Under the pieces are notes generated by a model. That model was not told where the DNA came from and made no database searches. It was given only the letters and a program-made list of their open reading frames with translations. Positions 17,596 to 25,658 of a DNA stretch of 58,810 nt are shown here, one piece after another (the first letter of the stretch is position 1; the number at the start of each line of letters is the position of its first letter). This stretch comes from Nitrospirota bacterium (lineage in GTDB: Bacteria > Nitrospirota > Thermodesulfovibrionia > Thermodesulfovibrionales > UBA9159): the NCBI GenBank assembly GCA_023382175.1, contig JAMCQB010000153.1, positions 1,713-60,522 of the forward strand, given 5' to 3'. The translations under genes and the position numbers were made by a program.

Positions 17596-18200
17596 AGGTG
17601 GCAGTTGATTTTGAGAGACTTCTCGATGAGTCTGTAAAAGTGCATGGACACCTCTGTCCCGGACAGGTGCTTGGGGTAAAGATGTCTATGCTCGGGCTTT
17701 CGGAGGTCGGCATTACGGACCCGAAAGGAAAAGACAGAAAGAGCATTATCGTTTTTGTCGAAATGGACAGATGCGCAACTGACGCCGGAATCATCATTAT
17801 CGGGTGCAGCCTCGGACACAGGACCATGAAGTTTCTGGATTTCGGCAAGATGGCGGCAACTTTTGTGAATCTCAGGACAGGCAAAGCAGTAAGGGTTGCG
17901 GCGAGAGAGGAATCGCGACAGAAAGCAAAGGAATATTTCCCTGAAATTGAAGATAAGTACGCTGCCCAGCTTGAAGCATACAAGATCATGCCTGATGAAG
18001 AGCTTTTTGATATAATGGAGGTGAAAGTTACCGTAAAACCTGAAGATATGCCCGGGAGACCGCTAACAAGGGTCAGATGTGAGAAATGCGGGGAATATGT
18101 CCAGGATGTGAGGGAGGTTTATAAGGATGGGAAGCTGCTTTGTCTGCCTTGTGCAGGAGGAGGGTATTACGAGATTGAAAACAACGCTACTTGTGAATGA
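17589..18200 (+). CDS. FmdE-like (formylmethanofuran dehydrogenase subunit E) protein with zinc ribbon
   Basis: About 203 residues. The N-terminal FmdE domain shows HGHLCPGQVLGVKM and the conserved CATDAGIIIIGCSLGHR region; a C-terminal zinc-ribbon has RCEKCGEYV and LLCLPCAGG. FmdE-family proteins often accompany molybdenum or tungsten enzymes in bacteria that lack methanofuran, with unclear biochemistry. GTG 17589 is preferred because GAGGAG (17575-17580) lies 8 nt before it; GTG 17580 is in the same frame. The gene overlaps the receiver gene and is followed by a small unknown gene and a ModE-type regulator, pointing to molybdenum metabolism. Confidence 0.82.
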   Translation: MLKVAVDFERLLDESVKVHGHLCPGQVLGVKMSMLGLSEVGITDPKGKDRKSIIVFVEMDRCATDAGIIIIGCSLGHRTMKFLDFGKMAATFVNLRTGKAVRVAAREESRQKAKEYFPEIEDKYAAQLEAYKIMPDEELFDIMEVKVTVKPEDMPGRPLTRVRCEKCGEYVQDVREVYKDGKLLCLPCAGGGYYEIENNATCE

Positions 18201-18474
18201 CCATTCGATCGAGCTTAATGAGTTTACAAGCAACTATATCGGAGAGGTTATTCAGGGGGTTGTAAGGGCGCTTGGAAAGAACGATGACAGGATGTCAGTG
18301 GAAATAGATGAAACGGGTTTGAGGATTTTCACCTCCAATGAGGAAATACCCCTGGTGAAGGAATTTGTGAGGAATTTGATAGAAAGCACTGTCAAAGGAG
18401 TTCTGTCTCCGTTGAAGGGTATTTTCTGGCTTCAGAAAATCACGATTTCTGTCGAAGCAACAACAGAGGCTTAG
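18175..18474 (+). CDS. Small conserved-looking protein of unknown function
   Basis: 99 residues starting at TTG 18175, preceded by AGGAGGAGGG 10 nt upstream; it overlaps the end of the FmdE-like gene by 26 bp. No family recognised. The sequence is an ordinary soluble alpha/beta protein (LLVNDHSIELNEF at the start, then EIPLVKEFVRNLIE). There are no Cys, membrane segment or metal motif. The position between an FmdE-like and a ModE-like gene suggests a part in molybdenum cofactor handling. A longer frame reaches ATG 18127, but that would overlap the upstream gene by 74 bp. Confidence 0.6.
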   Translation: MKTTLLVNDHSIELNEFTSNYIGEVIQGVVRALGKNDDRMSVEIDETGLRIFTSNEEIPLVKEFVRNLIESTVKGVLSPLKGIFWLQKITISVEATTEA

Positions 18475-18548
18475 GAAATAATTTCATGATTTTTTTTCGC
18501 GCTTCGTTATGCAGAAATGCCATAACGGGAAAGCAGGCAGGATAGCCG

Positions 18549-18947
18549 ATGGAAATCAGGTCAAAGCTCTGGATAGAGATTGACGGCGAGCCCGTCTTCG
18601 GAAGGGGAAGGAGGTATTTACTCCAGGCAATAGATAAATATGGTTCCATAAACCAGGCTGCGAAAGAGGTGAGCATCTCCTACAGGAAGGCATGGAGCTA
18701 TATAAAAGCGATGGAGGAGAGGCTTGGTATTGCTCTGGTCGAGAGGCATGCGGGAGGAAAGAACGGCGGCGGCGCCACCCTCACGGAAGATGCAAAAGAA
18801 TTCTTGAAGAGATATGAACAAATGGAAGAAGGGGTGAGGGAAATCGTTGACGAAAGATTCAGGAGGTTTTTTCTTTTAAAAGGCAAGGAGGACGTTTTAT
18901 GTGCGATATCCAAAGAGAAGAAGATAAGGGAAAAAACACAGAAATAA
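18549..18947 (+). CDS. ModE-type winged-helix regulator (DNA-binding domain only)
   Basis: 132 residues matching the LysR-like winged HTH of ModE: SINQAAKEVSISYRKAWSYIKAMEERLGIALVERHAGGKNGGGATLT. The molybdate-binding TOBE/MOP domains of full-length ModE are absent, as in many short anaerobe versions, so effector sensing is unclear. The gene follows the FmdE-like pair and overlaps the MoeA-like gene by 49 bp, which suggests one transcript. Regulation of molybdenum uptake or molybdoenzyme genes is the likely role. Confidence 0.82.
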   Translation: MEIRSKLWIEIDGEPVFGRGRRYLLQAIDKYGSINQAAKEVSISYRKAWSYIKAMEERLGIALVERHAGGKNGGGATLTEDAKEFLKRYEQMEEGVREIVDERFRRFFLLKGKEDVLCAISKEKKIREKTQK

Positions 18948-20131
18948 TGAGCTCGAATACTTCTGAACGTCAGGGCCTCCACACGTCCGAGCGTATCCCG
19001 GTGACCGAGGCAGTGGGTATGGTGTTGGCCCATGACATTACGGAAATAAGGCAGAACGAATTTAAGGGAAGGGCGTTCAAGAAAGGGCATGTGGTCAGGC
19101 AGGAGGATGTATGTCACCTCCAGAGGCTGGGAAAGGAGCATCTCTTTGTCCTTCACGTAGGTGATGACGAAATGCACGAAGACGACGCTGCCTTTGCCCT
19201 GGCAAGGGCACTGATGGGCGAAGGGGTCGGTATGCAGGGGGAACCCAGGGAAGGCAAGATAAACATCGTTGCCGAAAGAGACGGTCTTTTGAAAATCAAT
19301 AAGGAAGCGCTGCTGAAATTCAACATGTTTGGAGAGGTTATGTGCTCTTCCCTTCATGATAATACCGTGGTGAAGAAAGGGCAGGTCGTTGCAGGTACAA
19401 GGGCGATCCCCCTCGTCATTAAGAAGAAGATTGTCGACCAAGCAGTGAAGATATGTAAGGAAGCATCACCCCCCCGTCCCCCCCTTGGCAAGGGAGGGCG
19501 GAGGGGGGGTGTCCTTGAAGTAAAGGAAATGAGAAAGCCGAAGGCGGGCATTGTAATCACCGGCAACGAGGTTTACTATGGAAGGGTTAAGGATGCTTTT
19601 GCACCTATAATAAGGGAGAAAATAGATGCCTATCATGGAGAAATTGTTGGACTCTACTACACTCCTGATGATGGACACTCTATCGAAGAGAGGCTACGGG
19701 AACTGGTTGCGGCAGGCGCGGATCTGCTCGTGGTCACCGGAGGCATGTCTGTGGACCCCGATGATGTGACTCGGTTTGCCATAAGAAGACTCGGTGTCAA
19801 GGACATGACGTACGGTTCGGCAGTGCTTCCCGGTTCGATGTTCCTCGTGGCATACATCGGGAAAAAAGGAAACGGGGAAAGGGAGAAACGGGGACACGGG
19901 GACACGAAGCTCTCCGAGGCTCCGAATCTCCGGGTCTCCGAGTCAATGATTCCCGTCCTCGGCATACCAGCCTGCGGGATGTACCACAAGATAACCGTTC
20001 TTGATCTGATCGTCCCGAGGGTGCTTGCCGGGGAGACCATCGGCAGAAGAGAGCTTGCAGAACTTGGCCACGGGGGATTGTGTCTTAATTGCAAAGAATG
20101 CAGGTATCCTGTCTGTCCCTTCGGGAAGTAA
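18899..20131 (+). CDS. MoeA-like molybdopterin-binding protein with Cys-rich C-terminus
   Basis: 410 residues; the family acts in molybdenum insertion or recognition of molybdopterin. N-terminal part with PVTEAVGMVLAHDITEIR, then a MoCF-binding domain with ITGNEVYYGR and VVTGGMSVDPDDVTRF, and a tail CLNCKECRYPVCPFGK that may bind a metal. AAGGAGG lies 7 nt before the ATG at 18899. Two segments look inserted compared with relatives: a Pro/Gly-rich one around residues 190-205 (PPRPPLGKGG) and a charged one around 322-348. Both coincide with short genomic repeats (separate entries). The reading frame is kept in both cases, so the protein may still work. Confidence 0.85.
   Translation: MCDIQREEDKGKNTEIMSSNTSERQGLHTSERIPVTEAVGMVLAHDITEIRQNEFKGRAFKKGHVVRQEDVCHLQRLGKEHLFVLHVGDDEMHEDDAAFALARALMGEGVGMQGEPREGKINIVAERDGLLKINKEALLKFNMFGEVMCSSLHDNTVVKKGQVVAGTRAIPLVIKKKIVDQAVKICKEASPPRPPLGKGGRRGGVLEVKEMRKPKAGIVITGNEVYYGRVKDAFAPIIREKIDAYHGEIVGLYYTPDDGHSIEERLRELVAAGADLLVVTGGMSVDPDDVTRFAIRRLGVKDMTYGSAVLPGSMFLVAYIGKKGNGEREKRGHGDTKLSEAPNLRVSESMIPVLGIPACGMYHKITVLDLIVPRVLAGETIGRRELAELGHGGLCLNCKECRYPVCPFGK
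19467..19511. repeat. C/G-run palindromic repeat inserted in frame in the MoeA-like gene
   Basis: A hairpin-forming stretch of C-runs, a CCTTGGCAAGG-type centre and G-runs. It encodes PPRPPLGKGGRRGG. A close relative with a CCTTGCTAAGG centre lies in ychF at 55879-55910 (PPHPPLAKGG). Its length of 45 bp keeps the frame. Confidence 0.75.
19861..19946. repeat. Second repeat-like insertion in the MoeA-like gene
   Basis: Purine-rich tandem words (ACGGGGACACGGGGACACG) followed by CTCCGA-type words (GGCTCCGAATCTCCGGGTC). It encodes a charged segment absent from the family as I know it (EREKRGHGDTKL and following). It is different in sequence from the C/G-run repeat. Confidence 0.6.
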
Positions 20132-20155
20132 AAGAAGACAAAATAAAAAAAAGAC

Positions 20156-20184
20156 TTGAATAATCAAGTAGTATTCTATATAAT
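20156..20184 (+). promoter_or_regulatory. Sigma-70 promoter before the Nfu-type gene
   Basis: TTGAAT (20156-20161), 17-bp spacer, perfect TATAAT (20179-20184); predicted start about 20191, with the ATG at 20202. It lies in the 70-bp gap after the MoeA-like gene, so a new transcription unit starts here. Confidence 0.65.
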
Positions 20185-20201
20185 TATATATAAGGTTTAA
20201 T

Positions 20202-20423
20202 ATGTTAAGGGAAAAAGTTGAAGAGGTCCTTAAGAAAATAAGGATTGGCCTCAAGGCAGAAGGGGGCGATATTGAGCTAGTGGACATAAGAGACAACATC
20301 GTTTACGTCCGACTCAAAGGCGCCTGTGGCACATGCTCCATGTCTTCTCTCACGATGAAGAATTGGGTAGAGGCAAATCTTAAGAAGGAGATTCCGGAGA
20401 TAGCTGCTGTTCATTCGGTATGA
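20202..20423 (+). CDS. NifU C-terminal-type (Nfu) Fe-S scaffold protein
   Basis: 73 residues consisting of the Nfu domain alone: VEEVLKKIRIGLKAEGGDIELVDI and the cluster-ligating CGTCSMS. Such proteins carry [4Fe-4S] clusters to apo-enzymes, fitting a genome rich in Fe-S proteins. Own promoter 20 bp upstream; the stop overlaps the amidase start as ATGA. Confidence 0.88.
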   Translation: MLREKVEEVLKKIRIGLKAEGGDIELVDIRDNIVYVRLKGACGTCSMSSLTMKNWVEANLKKEIPEIAAVHSV

Positions 20424-21721
20424 ACAAAGAGCAGGGCGTAAAAGACTGTAATGCGTTATGCGTTATGCGTTACGGGGTTAAAGAGAAACCCCTCCATCCT
20501 CTCTTTCTTTTCACGGCGTTGTGCACTCTTATCACCCTCCTGTTTTCGATTCCACTGGATGCCGCTGATAAAGCAGAAATCAAGAACATCCGCTCCTGGT
20601 CGTCTCAAGGATATACAAGAGTCATTATAGACTTATCGCAGCCGGTGGAATTTACCAAAAAACGTCTCTCAAGTCCTGACAGGCTCTATTTCGACCTGAA
20701 GAATTCAAAAATCCCAAGGGAAATACAGAACAACCTTCCCGTGGGTGATGGCATTCTCAAGTCGGTGAGGGCAGGACAGTTCGACCCTGATACGGTAAGG
20801 ATCGTCCTCGATCTCGAAACAATGGATGATTTCAATGCTTACATCCTTGATGACCCCGCCAAACTGGTGATTGATGTCAATGCAAAGAAACCTGAAAAAC
20901 TGGTCGTCACCAGGAGAGTAGTCGTCCTCGACCCCGGCCACGGCGGCCACGACCCGGGCGCCGTCGGCAAGAAAGGTCTTCAGGAAAAAGACGTTGTGCT
21001 GAACGTCGCCCTGAAGATTAAAGAGATCTTGTCAAAGGAGCCGAATATTGAGGTGGTTCTTACGCGGGACAGGGATGTCTTTATACGGCTTGAGGAGAGA
21101 TCCCTTATTGCCCTTCAGAAAGAGGCAGACCTCTTTGTTTCTATCCACGCCAATGCAAGTCCAAACAGAGGTGCAAGGGGGATCGAAACGTATCTCCAGA
21201 ACTGGACCAATGAAGAAGAGGCTATACGAGTTGCTGCGAGAGAGAACTATGTTTCGCTAAAGAGAATGAAGGAGAAGATGGCCCAGTACAAGAGCGATGA
21301 TCTCGGTAAGATCCTCAGCGACCTTAACAGGGACTATAAGAGGGATGAGTCTGTTGCCCTTGCCAACTACATTCAAAGCTCTCTCTATTCCAATGTTGCA
21401 AGGGTCCATGCAAAGACCGTTAACCTGGGGGTAAAGCAGGCCATGTTTTTTGTGCTCATGGGCGCCTCCATGCCGCCTTCCATCCTTGCAGAGGTCTCCT
21501 TTGTCAGCAACCCTGAAGAAGAAAGGCTCCTGGCCAGTGACTCATACCGCGGCGTCATAGCAAAGTCCATTGCATCGGGGATAAAGACATATTTTTCGTC
21601 ATCTGCTCCTGTCCAGAAAGTGGCTGTTGTGAAAAAAGGGGACAGAGGGAATTGGGATGATCTCCCCCGTAGTGCAGACGTTCACGCGAAACCGTCCCGG
21701 GCTTCTTTTGCAGGGCGGTGA
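20420..21721 (+). CDS. N-acetylmuramoyl-L-alanine amidase (AMIN + Amidase_3)
   Basis: 433 residues. The N-terminal signal segment (LFLFTALCTLITLLF) is followed by an AMIN domain (about 48-160, IKNIRSWSSQGYTRVIIDLSQ) and an Amidase_3 catalytic domain. The latter has zinc-binding residues in LDPGHGGHDPGAVG, ERS of FIRLEERS and SIHANAS, plus the catalytic Glu in LAEVSFVSN. It splits peptidoglycan stems from glycan strands during cell division. The ATG at 20420 overlaps the Nfu stop. The first 20 codons coincide with a repeat of GCGTTA words, and an in-frame ATG at 20465 gives a more normal signal peptide (MRYGVKEKPLHPLFLF), so that may be the real start. Confidence 0.9.
   Translation: MNKEQGVKDCNALCVMRYGVKEKPLHPLFLFTALCTLITLLFSIPLDAADKAEIKNIRSWSSQGYTRVIIDLSQPVEFTKKRLSSPDRLYFDLKNSKIPREIQNNLPVGDGILKSVRAGQFDPDTVRIVLDLETMDDFNAYILDDPAKLVIDVNAKKPEKLVVTRRVVVLDPGHGGHDPGAVGKKGLQEKDVVLNVALKIKEILSKEPNIEVVLTRDRDVFIRLEERSLIALQKEADLFVSIHANASPNRGARGIETYLQNWTNEEEAIRVAARENYVSLKRMKEKMAQYKSDDLGKILSDLNRDYKRDESVALANYIQSSLYSNVARVHAKTVNLGVKQAMFFVLMGASMPPSILAEVSFVSNPEEERLLASDSYRGVIAKSIASGIKTYFSSSAPVQKVAVVKKGDRGNWDDLPRSADVHAKPSRASFAGR
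20446..20478. repeat. GCGTTA-word repeat at the 5' end of the amidase gene
   Basis: AATGCGTTATGCGTTATGCG and continuing GTTACG, a run of TGCGTTA words. Similar words recur at 33562-33594 and 38878-38951. It falls in the N-terminal codons and supplies one possible start codon. Confidence 0.5.
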
Positions 21722-22352
21722 AGATCATTTGTTGCCCCGCCTTAAGATCTCGCTTTACGTTGTCTTCATTGTAAGCCTTTTTTTTGTTCAGAGCATACAC
21801 CTCCATGCATTTACCGCTGCCGCTGTCTTTATTCTTGTCCTTGTGGCCCTTCCGCCCGGGAAGATAAAGAGCGGTCTTTTTCCCATAACCCTCTTCCTCC
21901 TCTTCACTTTCACCGGGAACCTCTTCTTCCATTCGGGCAGGATCATTTATAGCAGCGGTTTTCTGTCCGTTACTGATGAGGGACTCCTCCTGGCAGGCGT
22001 CAGGACCCTGAGGGTTTTTTCGATGATATTCGCTGCAAAGCTATTGACAGCCGTGCTTTCTGTTGACGAAATGATCCATTCCCTGGAAAGCATCCTGAGG
22101 CCTCTGGAGAGAATCGGCATACCGGTAAGAGACTTTTTCTCGGTCATGGGATTGACGCTTAAATGCTTCCCGGCCCTGACGGCCTATCTCCTGAAGGAGT
22201 ACAGGGAAAATATGAAGGATGACGGGATTCGGGGCTTTCGTCAACGCATGAGACACATGGTATCATTTCTCATGCCGGTGTTTGTGAAGAGTATTCGATC
22301 CCCTGAGAGTTTTTTCGTTTCTTCGGACACAGCGGATTCATCCAGGAAATAG
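21657..22352 (+). CDS. EcfT/CbiQ-family transmembrane protein
   Basis: 231 residues with about five membrane segments (e.g. ISLYVVFIVSLFFV and FPITLFLLFTFTGNLFF). The cytoplasmic region has AVLSVDEMIHSLESILRPLERIGIPV, the coupling-helix part of EcfT/CbiQ energy-coupling-factor proteins. Normally it works with ATPases (EcfA/CbiO) and a substrate-binding S component; neither lies next to it, so its partners are elsewhere or it has a different role. The ATG at 21657 follows AGAGGG and overlaps the amidase by 65 bp; later starts near 21730 are possible. Confidence 0.7.
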   Translation: MISPVVQTFTRNRPGLLLQGGEDHLLPRLKISLYVVFIVSLFFVQSIHLHAFTAAAVFILVLVALPPGKIKSGLFPITLFLLFTFTGNLFFHSGRIIYSSGFLSVTDEGLLLAGVRTLRVFSMIFAAKLLTAVLSVDEMIHSLESILRPLERIGIPVRDFFSVMGLTLKCFPALTAYLLKEYRENMKDDGIRGFRQRMRHMVSFLMPVFVKSIRSPESFFVSSDTADSSRK

Positions 22353-22355
22353 ATA

Positions 22356-23951
22356 ATGGCCATGGACATTGATATTTTGATCAGAGGAGGCAGGGTGTAT
22401 GATGGCGCCGGAGATGAACCATTCATTGGTGACGTCGCCATAACCCAAGACAGGATAGCATTCATTACAAAAGGCGGAGACCGGTTCACAGGGAAGGTGA
22501 AAAAAATCATCGATGCAAAGGATCTCTCAGTGTCTCCCGGCTTCATTGATACCCATGCCCATTCTGAATTTACACTCCTTGCTGATGGTCGCGCTGAAGG
22601 AAAAATCTTCCAGGGGGTGACAACCGAGATCAATGGCAACTGCGGGTTATCTGCGGCGCCGCTGTATGGCGAAGCCCGTGAATACAGGGAGAATGACCAG
22701 AGGGAGATGGGGCTCGAAGAAAGGTGGTCGACCTTTGGAGAATATTTTCAGCTCCTCGAAAAGAGAAGACCTGCCATAAACTTTGCCGCCCTCGCCGGCC
22801 ACGGAAACATAAGAGCCTCTGTAATCGGCTACGCCGACAGGGAACCTGACGGCGCTGAGATGGAACGGATGCAGAGTCTCTTGAAGGAGGCTGTTCGTGA
22901 AGGCGCCATAGGACTTTCTACGGGATTGATCTATCCCCCCGGCGTATACGCGAGAACCGGGGAAATCATCGGACTTGCGCGGTGTATCAAAGACCTCATC
23001 TACACGTCGCATATGAGGAGTGAGTCGGACCAGTTGATAGAAGCCATTGAGGAGACCATAAGAATAGGGAGAGAGTCAGGGATTGCAGTGCACATCTCCC
23101 ACCTCAAGACCGGCGGAAGGAATAACTGGGCAAAGAGAGACAGAGCCCTCTCCCTTATCGAAAGTGCGCGTACTGAGGGATTGCCCGTGACCTGTGACCG
23201 CTATCCCTACACTGCCGCTTCCACAGACCTCGATGCAGCGCTTCCCGCCTGGGCCTATGCCGGAGGCGCTGAAGAAGAGTTGCAGAGGTTAAAGGACCCG
23301 GAAGTTCGGTCTGCAATAAGAAATGAAGTTGTCTCACAGCACACCGAGGAGGACTACTGGAACAGCATTGCCATATCATCGGTAAATTCGGAAGCTAACA
23401 GGTGGATGGAGGGGAAGACCCTCTCCTTTCTTTCTGAGAGGGCGAAAAAGGAACCCGTTGACTTTCTTCTGGACATCCTCCTTGAGGAAAGACTGAGGAT
23501 CGGCGCGATCTTTCATTCCATGAATGAGGACAACCTCAGGAAGTTTCTCGCGAGGCCTTATTTGATGATCGGCTCAGACAGCTCAGTACGCGCTGCAGAC
23601 GGACCGACGCGCAGGGGCAAACCCCATCCTCGGGGCTTCGGGACGTTCCCGAGATTCGTCGGACGATATGCAAGGGATCTCAAGCTGATGAACATGGGTG
23701 AGGCGATCCGCAAAATTACCCTGCTTCCCTCAGTGACCTTTGGCCTTGCGGGGCGGGGTCAACTGAAAGAAGGGTTTCATGCGGACGTCGTGGTGTTTGA
23801 TGAAGAACGCATCATCGACAGGGCAACCTTTGAGGAACCTTTCCTGAAGCCTGAAGGAATTCATTCTGTCCTGGTGAACGGATCGCCGGTTGTATGGGAA
23901 GGGACCGTCACCGGGAACAGGCCGGGAAAGATATTGAGAAATGGGCGGTAG
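22356..23951 (+). CDS. N-acyl-D-amino-acid deacylase (D-aminoacylase) family amidohydrolase
   Basis: 531 residues. Amidohydrolase metal motif in SPGFIDTHAHSEF, followed by GVTTEINGNCGLSAAP (the Cys-containing metal-bridging region of D-aminoacylases), HISHLKTGG, DRYPYTAAST and a distal GSDSSVRA. The family removes acyl groups from N-acyl-D-amino acids or acts as a related dihydroorotase-like hydrolase. It starts 3 bp after the EcfT-like gene and overlaps the next gene by 11 bp. With the amidase, peptidase C26 and peptide-binding lipoprotein nearby, use of cell-wall D-amino acids is plausible (inference). Confidence 0.88.
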   Translation: MAMDIDILIRGGRVYDGAGDEPFIGDVAITQDRIAFITKGGDRFTGKVKKIIDAKDLSVSPGFIDTHAHSEFTLLADGRAEGKIFQGVTTEINGNCGLSAAPLYGEAREYRENDQREMGLEERWSTFGEYFQLLEKRRPAINFAALAGHGNIRASVIGYADREPDGAEMERMQSLLKEAVREGAIGLSTGLIYPPGVYARTGEIIGLARCIKDLIYTSHMRSESDQLIEAIEETIRIGRESGIAVHISHLKTGGRNNWAKRDRALSLIESARTEGLPVTCDRYPYTAASTDLDAALPAWAYAGGAEEELQRLKDPEVRSAIRNEVVSQHTEEDYWNSIAISSVNSEANRWMEGKTLSFLSERAKKEPVDFLLDILLEERLRIGAIFHSMNEDNLRKFLARPYLMIGSDSSVRAADGPTRRGKPHPRGFGTFPRFVGRYARDLKLMNMGEAIRKITLLPSVTFGLAGRGQLKEGFHADVVVFDEERIIDRATFEEPFLKPEGIHSVLVNGSPVVWEGTVTGNRPGKILRNGR

Positions 23952-24615
23952 AGTGCAGGAAAGCATGCCTGTTATCGGTATTCCCATGGATCGGAATGGT
24001 GAATATCTGAGACTGAAACACCATTACTCCTCGGCCATACTGTATGCAGGAGGGACTCCGGTTCTGCTTCCTCCCGGCGGCGACCCACTGAGCTTTGTGA
24101 CTGTTATTGACGGCCTGCTTATCCCCGGGGGAGGGGATATGTACCCGTCCTACTACTCGGAGGAGCCTCATCCCAGTGTCAAAATTGTGCCAAGACAGAG
24201 AACTGACTTTGAAATAGCATTGTTAAAGGCTATAATGGAACTGAGGAAACCGGTGTTCGGTGTCTGTTACGGGATGCAGCTGATAAATGTTGCCTTTGGC
24301 GGAAGTCTGTATCAGGATATAAAATCCCAGCTCGGAACGTCAGTTGACCACACAAGGGGATGCCACAGGGTCATCGGCAGTGGCAAGTGGCTGGGGGGAG
24401 ACTTTGTGGTGAACACCTCGCACCACCAGGCGGTAAAGGAACTGGGAAAGGACCTCGAAGTTATTGCGGTTGCTGAAGATCACCTGGTGGAAGCGGTACA
24501 TCTGCGCGATTATCCGTTCCTGTTGGGAGTTCAGTGGCATCCGGAACGGTCGATGGATCAGTTGTCCGTGCATCTCTTCATATCTTTTGTGGAGGCTGCC
24601 CATGGTTGCAAATAG
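23941..24615 (+). CDS. Gamma-glutamyl-gamma-aminobutyrate hydrolase-like (peptidase C26) protein
   Basis: 224 residues of the class I glutamine amidotransferase fold: IPGGGDMYPSYYSEE, nucleophile elbow VFGVCYGMQLINV and the His of LGVQWHPERS. The class hydrolyses gamma-glutamyl amide bonds (PuuD-like); the actual substrate here is unknown. ATG 23941 overlaps the deacylase by 11 bp and the permease gene start lies inside its 3' end, so these genes are co-transcribed. Confidence 0.85.
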   Translation: MGGRVQESMPVIGIPMDRNGEYLRLKHHYSSAILYAGGTPVLLPPGGDPLSFVTVIDGLLIPGGGDMYPSYYSEEPHPSVKIVPRQRTDFEIALLKAIMELRKPVFGVCYGMQLINVAFGGSLYQDIKSQLGTSVDHTRGCHRVIGSGKWLGGDFVVNTSHHQAVKELGKDLEVIAVAEDHLVEAVHLRDYPFLLGVQWHPERSMDQLSVHLFISFVEAAHGCK

Positions 24616-25657
24616 GTTTTACTCTTTGATGCTCTTTGTCATACTGGCTGTCCTGGGCTACCTCTCCTATCAGATATTCCAGCCCTTTTTGACCCCCATT
24701 GCATGGGCCATGGTATTTTGTGTGGTTTTTTATCCCGCCTACGTCTTTACCCTGAGGTTTATCAAATTGAAGGCAGTGGCATCTCTCATAACCCTGCTGT
24801 TGATACTGATAATTATTATCGGCCCCTTCTCCTATATTTCGTATGCCCTGATCAATGAGGTGAGTGACATTGTGGCCAAGACTGACGCCGATGCAAGGAA
24901 ACTTACCGCTTTCCTTTCCAATGAGCGGGTGATGAACATCTTCCGGAAGATTGAGCCTTACACCGGACTGGAAGGGCCTTCGGAGGAGGTTATCATTGAG
25001 AATACCAAGAAGATCGGGCAAAAAATCGTGGAGGGGCTCTCATCGGGATTCGGGAACGTAATGACTGTTGCTGCGAATTTTGTCATTATGGCCTTTACTA
25101 TCTTCTTCTTTTTCAAAGACGGCCCGGGGTTTCTCCAGAGGATCAGGAATTACCTTCCGTTTTCAGAACAGAACAGGGACAGGCTGACAACACAGATAAA
25201 AGATATGATCGTCTCCACGATCTATGGCGGTGTGGTTGTGGCCATTGTTCAGGGAATCCTCGGGGGCATTGCCTTTGCCATACTCGGTATAAGATCACCC
25301 ATCTTCTGGGGATGCGCCATGGCCCTCATGTCCTTTGTGCCCATGCTCGGAACCGCCATCATCTGGCTGCCGGCCAGTGCCGTCCTCCTGTTCCAGGGAG
25401 CATACGCGAAGGGCATTGCCCTCATCCTTATCGGGATATTCGTTATCAGCATGGTGGATAATGTTCTGAAACCGCTCATCATAGGTGGCAGGACAAAGAT
25501 GCCGACGATCATCATATTCTTCACCGTCCTCGGCGGCATAAAAGTTTTTGGACTCCTGGGGCTGGTGATGGGACCCCTTGTGTTTGCTCTCTTCCTGTCG
25601 GTGTTCGAGATCTTCAGGACAATGGAAGGCGAGGCAAAACAGTCCTCGGATTATTGA
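24602..25657 (+). CDS. AI-2E family transporter (YdiK/PerM-like permease)
   Basis: 351 residues with a typical pattern of seven to eight membrane segments: an N-terminal hairpin (FYSLMLFVILAVLGYLSYQIF), a central soluble helical stretch, a family motif around DMIVSTIYGGVVVAIVQG, and a C-terminal GLLGLVMGPLVFALF. The ATG at 24602 (MVANRFYS) is chosen; it overlaps the preceding gene by 14 bp. The substrate is unknown; the family name comes from one E. coli member and does not prove AI-2 transport. Confidence 0.87.
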   Translation: MVANRFYSLMLFVILAVLGYLSYQIFQPFLTPIAWAMVFCVVFYPAYVFTLRFIKLKAVASLITLLLILIIIIGPFSYISYALINEVSDIVAKTDADARKLTAFLSNERVMNIFRKIEPYTGLEGPSEEVIIENTKKIGQKIVEGLSSGFGNVMTVAANFVIMAFTIFFFFKDGPGFLQRIRNYLPFSEQNRDRLTTQIKDMIVSTIYGGVVVAIVQGILGGIAFAILGIRSPIFWGCAMALMSFVPMLGTAIIWLPASAVLLFQGAYAKGIALILIGIFVISMVDNVLKPLIIGGRTKMPTIIIFFTVLGGIKVFGLLGLVMGPLVFALFLSVFEIFRTMEGEAKQSSDY

Positions 25658-25658
25658 C

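Noticed and set aside
20131..20175. ACTTGA-ATAA-TCAAGT hairpin after the MoeA-like gene, as terminator.
   Set aside because: Short AT-rich stem without a T-run that overlaps the promoter at 20156-20184.
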